From JAJXWB01 sp046349215 (lineage in GTDB: Bacteria; Pseudomonadota; Alphaproteobacteria; Rhizobiales; Beijerinckiaceae): DNA of 64,000 bases. Position numbers and translations under genes: made by a program. Position 1 is the first letter of the stretch. The number at the start of each line of letters is the position of its first letter. The DNA lies in contig JAXMCV010000001.1 in the NCBI GenBank assembly GCA_046349215.1, forward strand, positions 558,001-622,000, read 5' to 3'. The notes below the pieces were generated by a model. The model was not told the DNA's origin, did not search any database, and saw nothing but the letters and a program-made list of their open reading frames with translations. Shown here in pieces: positions 38,886 to 47,788 of the stretch.

Positions 38886-39877
38886 ACGCGCCGTTCGGCG
38901 AGGCGCCGGCCCATCCGCTCGCCGCCTTCGGGCTGGACATGCTGGCGCGCGGCGCAGCGCGTCTGCGCGGCGATCGCCCGGCGATCGCGGAGGCCGGGCC
39001 AGGTTCCCGCGCCGATGCGCTGACGTATCGCGAACTCGACGAACTCATTGCGGCCTTTGCCATGCGCGCCGCCGAATGCGGACTTCGCCCGGGCGACCGC
39101 GCGATCATCGTCGGCGCGCAGCGCATCGGCGTCGTGGCGGCGATCTTCGGCGCGCTCGCCGCGGGCGTCGAGCCAGTCGTCGCGCCGGCGCATGCGGGAC
39201 CGGGCGCGCTGGCCTTCCTGGCGCAGGCGACGGGCGCCACCGCGCTGTTCGCGCCGGTCGCATTCGGCCCGCTCGACCTCGAAGCCGTCATGCTGGAGGC
39301 GGCCGCCGACGCGCCGGAAATCCGCTTCATCGGTTCGCTCGGGCCGGGCGAGGCCGACGGCGCGATCGACTTTTCGCCGTTCGGGCTGGCCGAAGTCGCC
39401 GCGGCAACCGCCGCTCCGGCGCGCCGCGCCGATCCGCCACGCATCGGACTCGTCGTCCAGCCCGACCAGAAGGCCCCGCGCGCGACCTTCATCACGCAGG
39501 GCGCGCTGGTGGCGCAGGGACTGGAAGTCGTGTCGGCGCTGAACCTGCGCCCCGATCGGGCGCTCGTCTCGACGCTGTCGGCGGCAAGTCTCGCCGGCCT
39601 CGTCTGCGGACCGGTCGCGGCGCTCTTGTCCGGCGCGCCGCTCGCGCTTTTCGGACCATTCGAGGCGACCGGCCTCGCCGCGCTTCTGGAACGAAACCGG
39701 CCGGCGACGCTCGTCGCGCCCGCAGCGCTCGCCGAGGATTTTTCCGCAGCGGGCCTGTACACGGGCCTCGACCGCCTCGTTCTGGCTGGTCACGCGCCGT
39801 TGCGCCCGGTCCGCGCGCCCTGCCCGGTTGTGTCTGTCGCCGCCGACACGGAGGGCAGGATCGCCATCGCTGCTTGA
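38882..39877 (+). CDS. Degenerate AMP-binding (acyl-CoA synthetase-like) domain protein
   Basis: This 331-aa protein has the N-terminal ANL-enzyme pattern: RGDRPAIAEAGPG, LTYRELDELIAAFA, LRPGDRAIIVGAQRIGVVAAIFGALAAGVEPVVAPA. The ATP-binding core motif (usually a Ser/Thr/Gly-rich loop ending PKG) is replaced by LVVQPDQKAPRATFITQGAL. The later adenylation motifs and the whole C-terminal lid domain are missing, against 500 or more residues in active members. It is probably not a synthetase. The frame is intact and coupled to the binding protein (ATGA overlap), which argues against simple decay. Confidence 0.7.
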   Translation: MNAPFGEAPAHPLAAFGLDMLARGAARLRGDRPAIAEAGPGSRADALTYRELDELIAAFAMRAAECGLRPGDRAIIVGAQRIGVVAAIFGALAAGVEPVVAPAHAGPGALAFLAQATGATALFAPVAFGPLDLEAVMLEAAADAPEIRFIGSLGPGEADGAIDFSPFGLAEVAAATAAPARRADPPRIGLVVQPDQKAPRATFITQGALVAQGLEVVSALNLRPDRALVSTLSAASLAGLVCGPVAALLSGAPLALFGPFEATGLAALLERNRPATLVAPAALAEDFSAAGLYTGLDRLVLAGHAPLRPVRAPCPVVSVAADTEGRIAIAA

Positions 39878-39956
39878 AACGCCGGGCCGCCAGCCCCATT
39901 CTCCGGCAGTCCCGCGAACCGGCGGGCCCAAACGGCCGCGCGGGCCTGGAGCGAAC

Positions 39957-40628
39957 ATGAGCGAAGCGTCGGGCCGCAAGCCAATCCAGATCGACATCGT
40001 TTCCGACGCGGTCTGCCCTTGGTGCTACATTGGCAAACGCAACATCGAGACGGCGCTCGCCGACCTGCCCGACGTGGAGGCGCGCATCCAGTGGCGGCCC
40101 TACCAGCTCGATCCGACCATCCCGCCCGAAGGCGTAGACCGGCGGACCTACATGGAGCGGAAATTCGGCGGCAGGATCGGCGAAATCCACACGCGCATCT
40201 CGGAAGCCGGCGCCGTCGCCGGCATTCCATTCGCTTTCGAGCAGATCGCGCGTTCTCCCAACACGCTCGATGCGCATCGGCTGATCCGCTGGTCGTGGTC
40301 GGCCGGGCGGCAGGACGCCGTCGTCGAAAACCTGTTCCGCGCCTTCTTCATCGAAGGCAAGGACATCGGCGCCAGGTCCGTGCTGCTCGACGTGGCGCGG
40401 GCCAGCGGCATGGACGAGACCATCGTCGGAAATCTTCTCGACGGCGAGTCCGACAAGGAGGAAGTGCGCAAGGAGATCATCGAGGCGCAGAACCTCGGCG
40501 TAACCGGCGTACCGTTCTTCATCATCAACGGGCAGTTCGGACTGCCGGGCGCGCAGCCGCCCGACGTGCTGAAGCGCGCCATCGGCCGGGCCATCGAGAA
40601 GGCTGCCGCCGAGAGCGGCGCCGCCTGA
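39957..40628 (+). CDS. DsbA family oxidoreductase (FrnE-like)
   Basis: This 223-aa thioredoxin-fold protein has the active site CPWC in IVSDAVCPWCYIGKRN. The helical insert typical of FrnE/2-hydroxychromene isomerase relatives follows, then the cis-Pro loop GVTGVPFFIINGQFGLPGAQ. No signal peptide is present, so it acts in the cytoplasm, unlike DsbA itself. Family members handle thiol-disulphide exchange or glutathione-linked isomerisation. It follows the degenerate synthetase gene by 79 bp on the same strand. Confidence 0.9.
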   Translation: MSEASGRKPIQIDIVSDAVCPWCYIGKRNIETALADLPDVEARIQWRPYQLDPTIPPEGVDRRTYMERKFGGRIGEIHTRISEAGAVAGIPFAFEQIARSPNTLDAHRLIRWSWSAGRQDAVVENLFRAFFIEGKDIGARSVLLDVARASGMDETIVGNLLDGESDKEEVRKEIIEAQNLGVTGVPFFIINGQFGLPGAQPPDVLKRAIGRAIEKAAAESGAA

Positions 40629-40635
40629 CCCGGCT

Positions 40636-41727
40636 CTAGCTTTTCCGCCAGACGAAGAACGAGCTCAGCGCGAAGTTCCAGACCGAGCCCATGGCGACGC
40701 CGGTGAGCGCGGCGACGAACCAGGATTCGTAATTGTCGAAGACCCAGGTGGCGATGCCGACATTGGCGACCGCGCCGATCGCGCAGACCAGGTAGAACAG
40801 CAGCAAGCCGCGCAGCACCGGAATGACGCCCTTCAGCCGCGCGTCGCGATAGGTCACGGCGTTGTTGATGAAGAAGTTGGTCGTCATGGCGACAACGGTG
40901 GCGACCGTCTGCGCCGTGAAGAAGGATTCCTCGAACAGCGCCATGGCGATGCGCAGCGTGAGGAGATGCACGAGCACGCCGGACACGCCGACCAGCGCGA
41001 AGAAGATGAAGCGGAGCGGAATAAGGCCGTTGGTGGCCTTGTTGAGGATGAGGCCGATGAAATCGAGGCCGACCTTGGCGTCGAGCTTGGACTCGCCGCC
41101 GGTGCGCTCGCGGAACTTGAAGCCGATTTCCTCGATGCGCAGCGGGTGGCCGGCGGAAGCGATGATGTCGGCGAGGATCTTGAAGCCGGAATCGGCGAGT
41201 TGCGGCGCTATGTCCTCCACGACCTCGCGCCGGAGCATGAAGAAGCCGCTCATCAGATCATTCAGTTCGGTATGCAGCGCGCGCCGCGCGAGCGCCGTTC
41301 CCCAGCGGCTGATCTGGGCGCGCGACGAGGAGAAGCCCGCGTCGGCGGACCCGCCGTCGACGTAGCGGCTGCCGACGACCAGATCGACTTCGCCCGAGCG
41401 CACACGCTCGTACATGCGCGGCAGGATCGTCTCGTCATGCTGCAGGTCGGCGTCCATGACAGCGACGAAAGGCGCGGACGACGACAGGATGCCCTCGATG
41501 CAGGCGCCGGACAGGCCGCGGCGATTGACGCGACGGATGCAGCGGACACGCTCGTCGCGCCGCGAAATTTCCTTGGCCACCTCGGCCGTTCCATCCGGGC
41601 TGTCGTCGTCGACGACGATCATTTCCCACGCGACGTCCTTGAGCGCGTCCGCGACCCGCTCCACGAGCTTCGGAATGTTGACCCGTTCGTTGAAGGTCGG
41701 GACGACGATGCTGAGTTCGGCGATCAC
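40636..41727 (-). CDS. Family 2 glycosyltransferase fused to a GtrA-like membrane domain
   Basis: This 363-aa protein has two parts. The N-terminal GT-A domain (about residues 1-235) resembles dolichol-phosphate mannosyltransferase: SIVVPTFNERVNIPKLVERV, VVDDDSPDGTAE and the metal-binding AVMDADLQHDE. The C-terminal GtrA domain has four transmembrane helices and MTTNFFINNAVTYRD, FALSSFFVWRKS. It likely makes a polyprenyl-phosphate sugar and helps flip or present it. The next gene on the same strand is a GT39-type transferase, which would use such a donor, so the two probably form one pathway. Confidence 0.9.
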   Translation of the reverse strand: MIAELSIVVPTFNERVNIPKLVERVADALKDVAWEMIVVDDDSPDGTAEVAKEISRRDERVRCIRRVNRRGLSGACIEGILSSSAPFVAVMDADLQHDETILPRMYERVRSGEVDLVVGSRYVDGGSADAGFSSSRAQISRWGTALARRALHTELNDLMSGFFMLRREVVEDIAPQLADSGFKILADIIASAGHPLRIEEIGFKFRERTGGESKLDAKVGLDFIGLILNKATNGLIPLRFIFFALVGVSGVLVHLLTLRIAMALFEESFFTAQTVATVVAMTTNFFINNAVTYRDARLKGVIPVLRGLLLFYLVCAIGAVANVGIATWVFDNYESWFVAALTGVAMGSVWNFALSSFFVWRKS

Positions 41728-41793
41728 GCGCTGCGCTCCGTGTGACGCACGCTCGGTCCGCGCCGCCGGGAATCGTTCGGTGTTTCGCGCATT

Positions 41794-43302
41794 CTACTGC
41801 GCCCGTCCAGACAGGCGAACCCGATCTTCCCGCAGATGATAGATCTGGAGGGGCGCGCGACGGTCGTCGACGCGATCGACAAGCTGGTATTCGGCCTCGA
41901 GCCGCCGGTCGATCTGCGCCATCCGGTCGGGCCGGGTGCAGTTCATGTCGCGCCGCGTCTCGGTCACGACCACGAATTTCGGACGTTTCGCCATGATCTC
42001 GTCGATGGCTGCCGCGGCATCCACGCCGCCGGGCAATTGAAAATCGCAGGTCAGATGCTGCGGAAAGGAAAAACGGGCCGGCGGATCGACGTCCGTCGCC
42101 AGATAGAGCGCCATTTCATGATCGACGACATAGAGTTGCGGCGCCGGTCCGTCCGGCCGAAGCCCGTGCGACAGCAGCTTTGCAGCCAGTTCGTCGGTAT
42201 GTCGCTCTTCCGTCGGCCATTGTTGCTGGATCGTGACCCAGGCCAGCGGCCAGGCGACGAGCGCTCCGCAAATCGCAACCGGAGCGAGACGGCGCGGGCC
42301 GGCGCTCCAGCGCCGCGCGAGATCCAGCACGAAGGCCGCGCCGACGAGCGACAGCGGCGCGACGAGGGTGAGGAAGTAGTGCTCGTACATGGAGCGGATG
42401 GCGAAGGCGCCGGCGCCGGCCGCCGCCGCCCAACCGAGCGCGCGCAGATAGCCCTTGCGCGCGTCGCCCTGCATGACGACGCGACGCTCGGCCATGGCGA
42501 ACATCGTCAGCACGAGCAGCGGCGCGACCCCACGGAAACGCGGCAGGAAAAGCTGCGCCGCCTGCGCGATCGAAACGCCGTCGCCGCCGGTGCGCATGAA
42601 GGCCGAAAGCACCGCGGCGTCCCACAACATGCCGAACTGCCCGTGCGCGGCGTAGTAGAGCGCGAAGCCCACCCCGGGAATGGCGCCGCACAGGCAGAAT
42701 CCGGCGATCCGCGCGGCGAGCGCGCGGCCGGCATCCCGGTTGACCGATATCAGCAGGATCAGCGCGCAAAGGCCTTCGAAGGCTGCGACCTGCTTGATGA
42801 CGAAAGCGCATCCGAGCAGAAAGCCCGCCAGGCACGCCCGCCAGAGGACGCGTGAACCGGCGAACAGCATGCCGAAGACGATGAACGGCGCAAACAGCGT
42901 TTCAGGAACGCCCAGCGCCCCTTCGAGCGACAGCGAGTTGAAGCAGTAGAAGATCGCCGCCAGCAGCCCGACGCGCGCATCCGAGAACCATGCGAGGCCG
43001 ATGCGCCACAGGCCGACGCTGACCGCCAGCGTCGCCAGCAGGGGCAACAGACGGGGGGCCAGCCATGGATCGCCGGTCGCGGCTTCCGTCAGCGCATAGA
43101 GACCGAACAGGCCCGGCGGCTTGACGTCCCAGGTCAGCGTGTAGGGCAACGCGCCCTTCAGCCATTCGTGGCCGACGAGCGCGTAGAACATCTCGTCGCC
43201 GTAGGGACGCAGCCAGGCCAGCAGCGGGATGCGCGTAACGAGAGCCGCGGTCAGCACGGCAAGCAGGACCAGGGAGCCGCGGGGCGCTGCTTCAGCGCGC
43301 AT
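41794..43302 (-). CDS. Glycosyltransferase family 39 (ArnT/PMT-like) membrane protein
   Basis: This 502-aa protein has about eleven hydrophobic segments and the GT-C layout. The first luminal loop has an acidic pair (RPYGDEMFYALVGHEWLKG), followed by TWDVKPPGLFGLYAL, typical of dolichyl- or undecaprenyl-phosphate-sugar transferases. A soluble C-terminal domain of about 150 residues faces the periplasm. It would transfer a sugar from a lipid-phosphate donor to lipid A, a polymer or protein; which is unknown. It lies 66 bp upstream of the GT2-GtrA gene on the same strand, likely one operon. Confidence 0.85.
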   Translation of the reverse strand: MRAEAAPRGSLVLLAVLTAALVTRIPLLAWLRPYGDEMFYALVGHEWLKGALPYTLTWDVKPPGLFGLYALTEAATGDPWLAPRLLPLLATLAVSVGLWRIGLAWFSDARVGLLAAIFYCFNSLSLEGALGVPETLFAPFIVFGMLFAGSRVLWRACLAGFLLGCAFVIKQVAAFEGLCALILLISVNRDAGRALAARIAGFCLCGAIPGVGFALYYAAHGQFGMLWDAAVLSAFMRTGGDGVSIAQAAQLFLPRFRGVAPLLVLTMFAMAERRVVMQGDARKGYLRALGWAAAAGAGAFAIRSMYEHYFLTLVAPLSLVGAAFVLDLARRWSAGPRRLAPVAICGALVAWPLAWVTIQQQWPTEERHTDELAAKLLSHGLRPDGPAPQLYVVDHEMALYLATDVDPPARFSFPQHLTCDFQLPGGVDAAAAIDEIMAKRPKFVVVTETRRDMNCTRPDRMAQIDRRLEAEYQLVDRVDDRRAPLQIYHLREDRVRLSGRAQ

Positions 43303-43464
43303 CGCGCGCTCCCCAAGTTACTGGATCTGCAATAAAAACTGCGCCCATGCCGGCCAATTTCCCTTGGCGGCGCACGTCCGTCCGCAGGCGCGAAGATAAT
43401 TTTCCGCGCTTAAGCTTCGATGAATTGCGCCGGGCCCCGTGAATTCCGGCGGCCGCACCCCTAT

Positions 43465-43481
43465 ATTGTGCACTGCACAAT
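43465..43481. promoter_or_regulatory. Operator-like perfect palindrome before the patatin gene
   Basis: The sequence attgtgca-c-tgcacaat has two perfect eight-base arms around one central base. It overlaps a tatatt element and ends 13 bp before the start codon, where a repressor would block transcription or translation. The regulator is not identifiable here. Confidence 0.5.
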
Positions 43482-43494
43482 AAGAGAGCGCCTC

Positions 43495-44475
43495 ATGCCC
43501 CTCAGACTGATCCACCAGGCGCGCAGCCTGCTGACGGACGGCCGCCCGCCCGCGCCCTCCGAGGAAATCTCGCTGGCGCTGCAGGGCGGCGGGTCGTTCG
43601 GCGCGTTCACCTGGGGCGCGCTCGACCGGCTGCTGGAACAAGACATGCTTCGGTTCGACGCCGTGAGCGGCGCGAGCGCCGGCGCCGTCAACGCCGTGCT
43701 GCTGGCCTCCGGTCTTGCCGAAGGGGGCCGCGAAGGCGCTCGCGAAAGGCTGACGCGTTTCTGGCGCAGGATGAGCCAGGCGGCGTCCTTCCTGCCGCTC
43801 AGCGCCTTTCCGACCGGCATCGGCGCACTGGCGCGCGCCATGTCGCCCTACCAGTTCAATCCATTCGACCTCAATCCGCTGCGACGCGGGCTGGAAGAGG
43901 AAGTCGACTTCGAGCGTCTGCGCCACGACAGCCCGATCCGGCTGCTGATCTCGGCGACGCGGGTCGCCGACGGTTCGCTGCGCATTTTTCGCAACGAGGA
44001 TCTGAACGTGGACGCAGTTCTGGCTTCCGCCTGCCTGCCCATGATCCATCGCACCGTGGAAATCGACGGCGAGGCCTATTGGGACGGCGGCTATGTCTCG
44101 AATCCGCCGCTTATTCCTCTCGTGCGCGAGAGCGATGTGCGCGAGGTTCTGATCGTCCAGGTGACGCCGAACCGCGTGGCGCGCACGCCGGTCGGGCCGC
44201 GCGAGATCGAGCGCCGCCTGAGCCAGATCGCCTTCAACGCGACGCTCAACGCCGAGATCGAAGCCCTGAAGCTCGCGGCGCAATTGCGCGCCACGAAGAA
44301 GATGTCGGAACTGGTGATTGCTCGCATCGCCGCCGAAGACGAGATCGAGGATCTCGGCGCGCAGAACGCCGGCAATCTCGGCTGGAGCTTTCTCGAGAAG
44401 CTGCGCGACGCCGGAAGGCAGGCCGCAGAAAACTGGCTTGCCGAGCGCGCGAAGGGCGCGGTCCGCGACGCCTGA
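43495..44475 (+). CDS. Patatin-like phospholipase family protein
   Basis: This 326-aa protein has the patatin catalytic dyad: an oxyanion loop LALQGGGSFGAFTWG, the nucleophile Ser in GASAGAV and the Asp in WDGGYVSNPP. It hydrolyses ester bonds in lipids; some bacterial relatives act on membrane phospholipids or on polyhydroxyalkanoate. No signal peptide is visible, so it is probably cytoplasmic or membrane-associated. The start MPLRLIHQARS was preferred over the longer frame from 43420, which runs through the promoter and palindrome. Confidence 0.9.
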   Translation: MPLRLIHQARSLLTDGRPPAPSEEISLALQGGGSFGAFTWGALDRLLEQDMLRFDAVSGASAGAVNAVLLASGLAEGGREGARERLTRFWRRMSQAASFLPLSAFPTGIGALARAMSPYQFNPFDLNPLRRGLEEEVDFERLRHDSPIRLLISATRVADGSLRIFRNEDLNVDAVLASACLPMIHRTVEIDGEAYWDGGYVSNPPLIPLVRESDVREVLIVQVTPNRVARTPVGPREIERRLSQIAFNATLNAEIEALKLAAQLRATKKMSELVIARIAAEDEIEDLGAQNAGNLGWSFLEKLRDAGRQAAENWLAERAKGAVRDA

Positions 44476-45186
44476 TCATTTCCAGCAGAAACGCTCGTCC
44501 GCGCCATTGCGCTTGCGGGCGTCCAGGAATTCCTGCCGGTTCTTCGGATCCTGGAGATAGGAGCGTTCCTTCTCGACGCCAGCTTCCTCCTGGCGCAGCG
44601 CCTGCGCGAGCGCGGCCTCGCGATCGCTCGATCGCGCCGGGATCTGCGGCAGGAAGATCGCCTGATAGGGATTGGCCTTCACCCACGCCAGCGCCCGCGC
44701 CCGCGCGTCCTGCTGCCGGGAGAGATCGCAAAACGCGTATCCGTTGATGAACGGCCCGGCGAGCGCAGCGAAGCTGCGCATGGAATCGTCCGCGGTCGCC
44801 AGCGCCGGCGCATTGGGGACGGCCACGTCGACGAGCGTGAAATAGCGATCCTTGGCCACGTAGAACCAGAAGACGGATTCGTCCCGCAGCCCCATGTCGT
44901 AGAGGCGAATTGCCAGAACCATCATCGTCATCGGCGTCACGAGTTTGGGGTCGGCCACGATCAGGTCGCGCGCTGCAAGGATGTCCTCGCGCCGGTTCGA
45001 CGCCAGCAGCGCGTCGAACTTCCTGCCGACGCTGACCTGGGGCTGGTCCGAGGGATTTGTGGCGGACCGGTAGAAAGGTTCGACGAAGATGTCGATCCGC
45101 CTCGCCGGCTCGGCCGTTGCGATCTGTCCCGCAACCATCAGCGTCGCGGCCGCGACGGCCACGCGCGAAAGAACCCCGGTGAACAC
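44476..45186 (-). CDS. Exported hypothetical protein
   Basis: This 236-aa protein starts with a signal peptide (VFTGVLSRVAVAAATLMVAG, cleavage near ATA or TAEPA). Its mature part is mainly helical, with SVGRKFDALLASNRREDILAARDLIV and a C-terminal coiled-coil-like stretch (REAALAQALRQEEAGVEKERS). Two Cys are present (FCDLS, RFCWK). The GTG at 45186 is chosen as start because GGGAG lies six bases upstream and the signal peptide begins there; the frame to 45261 is an extension. The stop abuts the convergent patatin stop. I do not recognise the family. Confidence 0.65.
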   Translation of the reverse strand: MFTGVLSRVAVAAATLMVAGQIATAEPARRIDIFVEPFYRSATNPSDQPQVSVGRKFDALLASNRREDILAARDLIVADPKLVTPMTMMVLAIRLYDMGLRDESVFWFYVAKDRYFTLVDVAVPNAPALATADDSMRSFAALAGPFINGYAFCDLSRQQDARARALAWVKANPYQAIFLPQIPARSSDREAALAQALRQEEAGVEKERSYLQDPKNRQEFLDARKRNGADERFCWK

Positions 45187-45335
45187 TTTCCGCTCCCAAT
45201 ACGCGAAACAGGAAGTCGGATCGTGCCATCGCGGCAAAGGCCACGCTGTGACGCCGCGCACGCGCCTCGACAGGCGCGTGGACGAAATCGCGCCTCGCTC
45301 TATTTTCGCGCCGGCTGGGGAAAAGGAGCGCCGTC

Positions 45336-45485
45336 ATGGCGAACATCGACACCGCCCCCGAATGGACCGACCGGGAGGAATACGCGGTCCATCTCAGGAA
45401 CTACCACCGCTTCGTTCGACTGCTCTGGTGGAACGTCGCGGGCATCGCCGTCGTCCTCGCGCTGATGGCGATGTTTCTCACCTGA
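45336..45485 (+). CDS. Aa3-type cytochrome c oxidase subunit IV (small, single-helix)
   Basis: This 49-aa protein begins MANIDTAPEWTDREEYAVHL. It then has NYHRFVRLLWWN and one transmembrane helix ending VLALMAMFLT, the pattern of the bacterial aa3 oxidase subunit IV family (short charged N-terminus, Tyr-x-x-Phe, hydrophobic helix ending MAxFL). The ATG is preceded by AAAAGGAG at good spacing. The main oxidase genes are not in the window, so it is an isolated subunit gene. It ends four bases before the convergent glmS stop. Confidence 0.8.
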   Translation: MANIDTAPEWTDREEYAVHLRNYHRFVRLLWWNVAGIAVVLALMAMFLT

Positions 45486-45488
45486 CGA

Positions 45489-47315
45489 TCATTCGACCGT
45501 CACGCTCTTGGCGAGATTGCGCGGCTGGTCCACGTCCTTACCCATCACTACGGCCGCGTGGTAAGCCAGCAACTGCACGGGTATGGCGTAGACGACGGCC
45601 GCGAAGTCCGGCGCCATCGGCTCCAGCGTCACGCAGCCTTCGAGACCGGTCGCCACCTCACGCCGCGCGTCCTCGTCGCCGATCAGGATGATGCGACCGC
45701 CGCGCGCCGCGACCTCCTGCACGTTCGACACCGTCTTTTCGAGGACGCCATCCTTCGGCGCAATGACGATGACCGGCATGTTCTCGTCGATCAGCGCGAT
45801 CGGACCATGCTTGAGTTCGCCGGCGGCATAGCCTTCGGCGTGAATGTACGAAATTTCCTTCAGCTTCAGCGCGCCTTCCAGCGCCAGAGGAAAAGCCGGC
45901 CCACGCCCGAGATATAGCGCGCTGGATGCATGCGAGACGCCATGCGCGATCTGCTCGATATCGCTTTCGGCGGCCAGCGCCTTCGCCATGAGGCCCGGCA
46001 GGTTGATGAGATCGCCGACCAGGCGCGCTTCATCCTCCGCAGACAAAACGCCGCGCGCGCGGCCGAGCGCAACGGCGAGGCAGGCGAGAACGGCAAGCTG
46101 ACAGGTGAAGGCCTTGGTGGAGGCGACGCCGATCTCCGGGCCGGCCAGCGTCGGCGCGACCACGGCGGATTCGCGCGCGATCGTCGAGGTCGGCACGTTG
46201 ACGACCGCCAGCACATGCTGGCCATTCTCCTTGGCGTAGCGCAGGGAGGCGAGCGTGTCGGCTGTCTCGCCCGACTGCGAGATCAGGAGCGTCAATCCGT
46301 CCTTGGGCAGCGGCGCCTCGCGGTAACGAAATTCCGAAGCCACGTCGATGTCGACCGGCAAACGGGCGAAACGCTCGAACCAGTAGCGCGCGACCATGCC
46401 GGCGTAATAGGCGGTGCCGCAGGCGGTGATCGTCACGCGCGACAAGGCGTTGGGATTGAAAGGCAGGTCGAACGGCAGAGCGACGCGACCGGCCGACATG
46501 TCGAGATAATGGGCGAGCGTGCGGCCGACGACTTCCGGCTGCTCGTGGATTTCCTTCGCCATGAAATGGCGGTGTTCGCCCTTGTCGACGAGGAAGGCGG
46601 AGGCCTGCGTGCGGATCTTCGGACGCGAGACCCGCGCGTTCGCGGCATCGTGGAACTCGGCGCCGCTTCTCGTCAGTACGACCCAGTCGCCTTCGTCGAG
46701 ATAGGAGACGTCCTGCGTGAATGGCGCGAGCGCCAGCGCATCGGAACCCAGATACATTTCGCCATCGCCATAGCCGACCGCCAGCGGCGACCCGCGGCGC
46801 GCGCCGATCAGCAGGTCTTCCTCGCCGTCGAACAGGAAGGCGAGCGCAAAGGCGCCCTTGAGCTGCGGCAATGCCGCAGCGACGGCGTCGACCGCTGAAT
46901 TGCGCGACTTCAATTCCTCGGTGACGAGATGCGCAATGACTTCCGAATCCGTCTCGGTCGCGAAAACGTGGCCCTTGGCGCGAAGCATTTCACGCAATTC
47001 GCGGAAATTCTCGATGATGCCGTTGTGGACGACCGCGACGCGATCGCTGGCGTGGGGATGCGCGTTGTTCTCGGTCGGGCGGCCATGCGTCGCCCAGCGC
47101 GTGTGGCCGATGCCGCTCGCGCCCTTCAGCGGATCCTGGGCCAGCCGGTCGCCCAGGTTGCGCAGCTTGCCTTCGGCGCGACGACGCGTGAGCCGGCCTC
47201 CTTCGAGCGTCGCGACGCCGGCCGAATCATAACCCCGGTACTCGAGACGACGCAGCGCCTCGACAATGTCGCCAGCGACGGGCCCCTTGCCCAGAATTCC
47301 AACGATGCCGCACAT
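45489..47315 (-). CDS. glmS: Glutamine-fructose-6-phosphate aminotransferase (isomerizing)
   Basis: This 608-aa enzyme is the usual length. Cys2 (MCGIVGILG), exposed after Met removal, is the glutaminase nucleophile of the N-terminal class II amidotransferase domain (GHTRWATHGRPTENNAHPH). Two SIS domains follow, with ISQSGETADTLASLR and GRGPAFPLALEGALKLKEISYIHAEGYAAGE, and the C-terminal end is NLAKSVTVE. It makes glucosamine-6-phosphate for cell-wall and lipid A synthesis. The start at 47315 is fixed by the need for Cys2. glmU, for the last steps of the same pathway, lies upstream on the same strand beyond a small gene on the other strand. Confidence 0.97.
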   Translation of the reverse strand: MCGIVGILGKGPVAGDIVEALRRLEYRGYDSAGVATLEGGRLTRRRAEGKLRNLGDRLAQDPLKGASGIGHTRWATHGRPTENNAHPHASDRVAVVHNGIIENFRELREMLRAKGHVFATETDSEVIAHLVTEELKSRNSAVDAVAAALPQLKGAFALAFLFDGEEDLLIGARRGSPLAVGYGDGEMYLGSDALALAPFTQDVSYLDEGDWVVLTRSGAEFHDAANARVSRPKIRTQASAFLVDKGEHRHFMAKEIHEQPEVVGRTLAHYLDMSAGRVALPFDLPFNPNALSRVTITACGTAYYAGMVARYWFERFARLPVDIDVASEFRYREAPLPKDGLTLLISQSGETADTLASLRYAKENGQHVLAVVNVPTSTIARESAVVAPTLAGPEIGVASTKAFTCQLAVLACLAVALGRARGVLSAEDEARLVGDLINLPGLMAKALAAESDIEQIAHGVSHASSALYLGRGPAFPLALEGALKLKEISYIHAEGYAAGELKHGPIALIDENMPVIVIAPKDGVLEKTVSNVQEVAARGGRIILIGDEDARREVATGLEGCVTLEPMAPDFAAVVYAIPVQLLAYHAAVVMGKDVDQPRNLAKSVTVE

Positions 47316-47533
47316 GATTCCCGCCGCTGTCGCGCGCCCTGTCCCGAGGGGAGCGAGGCGCGGCCGTTTTTCGGTCACGCTCGCGGCGCATATTGCCGGT
47401 CCAAGTTCGGGCCGTGCCCGTGAAGCCTAGGTAAATGGTCGGCGCCGGTCGCGCAATTCCTTTGAAAAGGCGCCGTTGCCCTTGGGCCGCAGTGCGCTAG
47501 CTTTGGCTCAAGCTATTGATTCGGAGTTTAAAT

Positions 47534-47782
47534 ATGACATCTCGGGCGCTATCCGCCTCCGTGGCCTTCCTACTGCTGGGGGTGGCTGCGGCCGGCCCGG
47601 CCACGGCGCAGCAGCGCAAGGTGGCCTGCTCCAAGATCATGGACATGTGCATGAAGCGCGCCGGCAACGGTCACGCCGCGATTTGCGAGGACATGTATTC
47701 GCAGGCCCGTAATACCGGCGCATGGCCTCCGACGCAGGAACCCGACGGCACGAAGCACGACGCGGTGCCCTGCACTCCCTGA
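47534..47782 (+). CDS. Small secreted cysteine-containing hypothetical protein
   Basis: This 82-aa protein has a clear signal peptide (ALSASVAFLLLGVAAAGPATA, cleavage before QQR). A mature part of about 57 residues has four Cys (VACSK, DMCMK, AICED, VPCTP), enough for two disulphides. It sits between glmS and glmU on the opposite strand and has its own upstream region of about 220 bp. Its stop is six bases from the convergent glmU stop. I do not recognise the family. Confidence 0.6.
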   Translation: MTSRALSASVAFLLLGVAAAGPATAQQRKVACSKIMDMCMKRAGNGHAAICEDMYSQARNTGAWPPTQEPDGTKHDAVPCTP

Positions 47783-47788
47783 TTGCAG

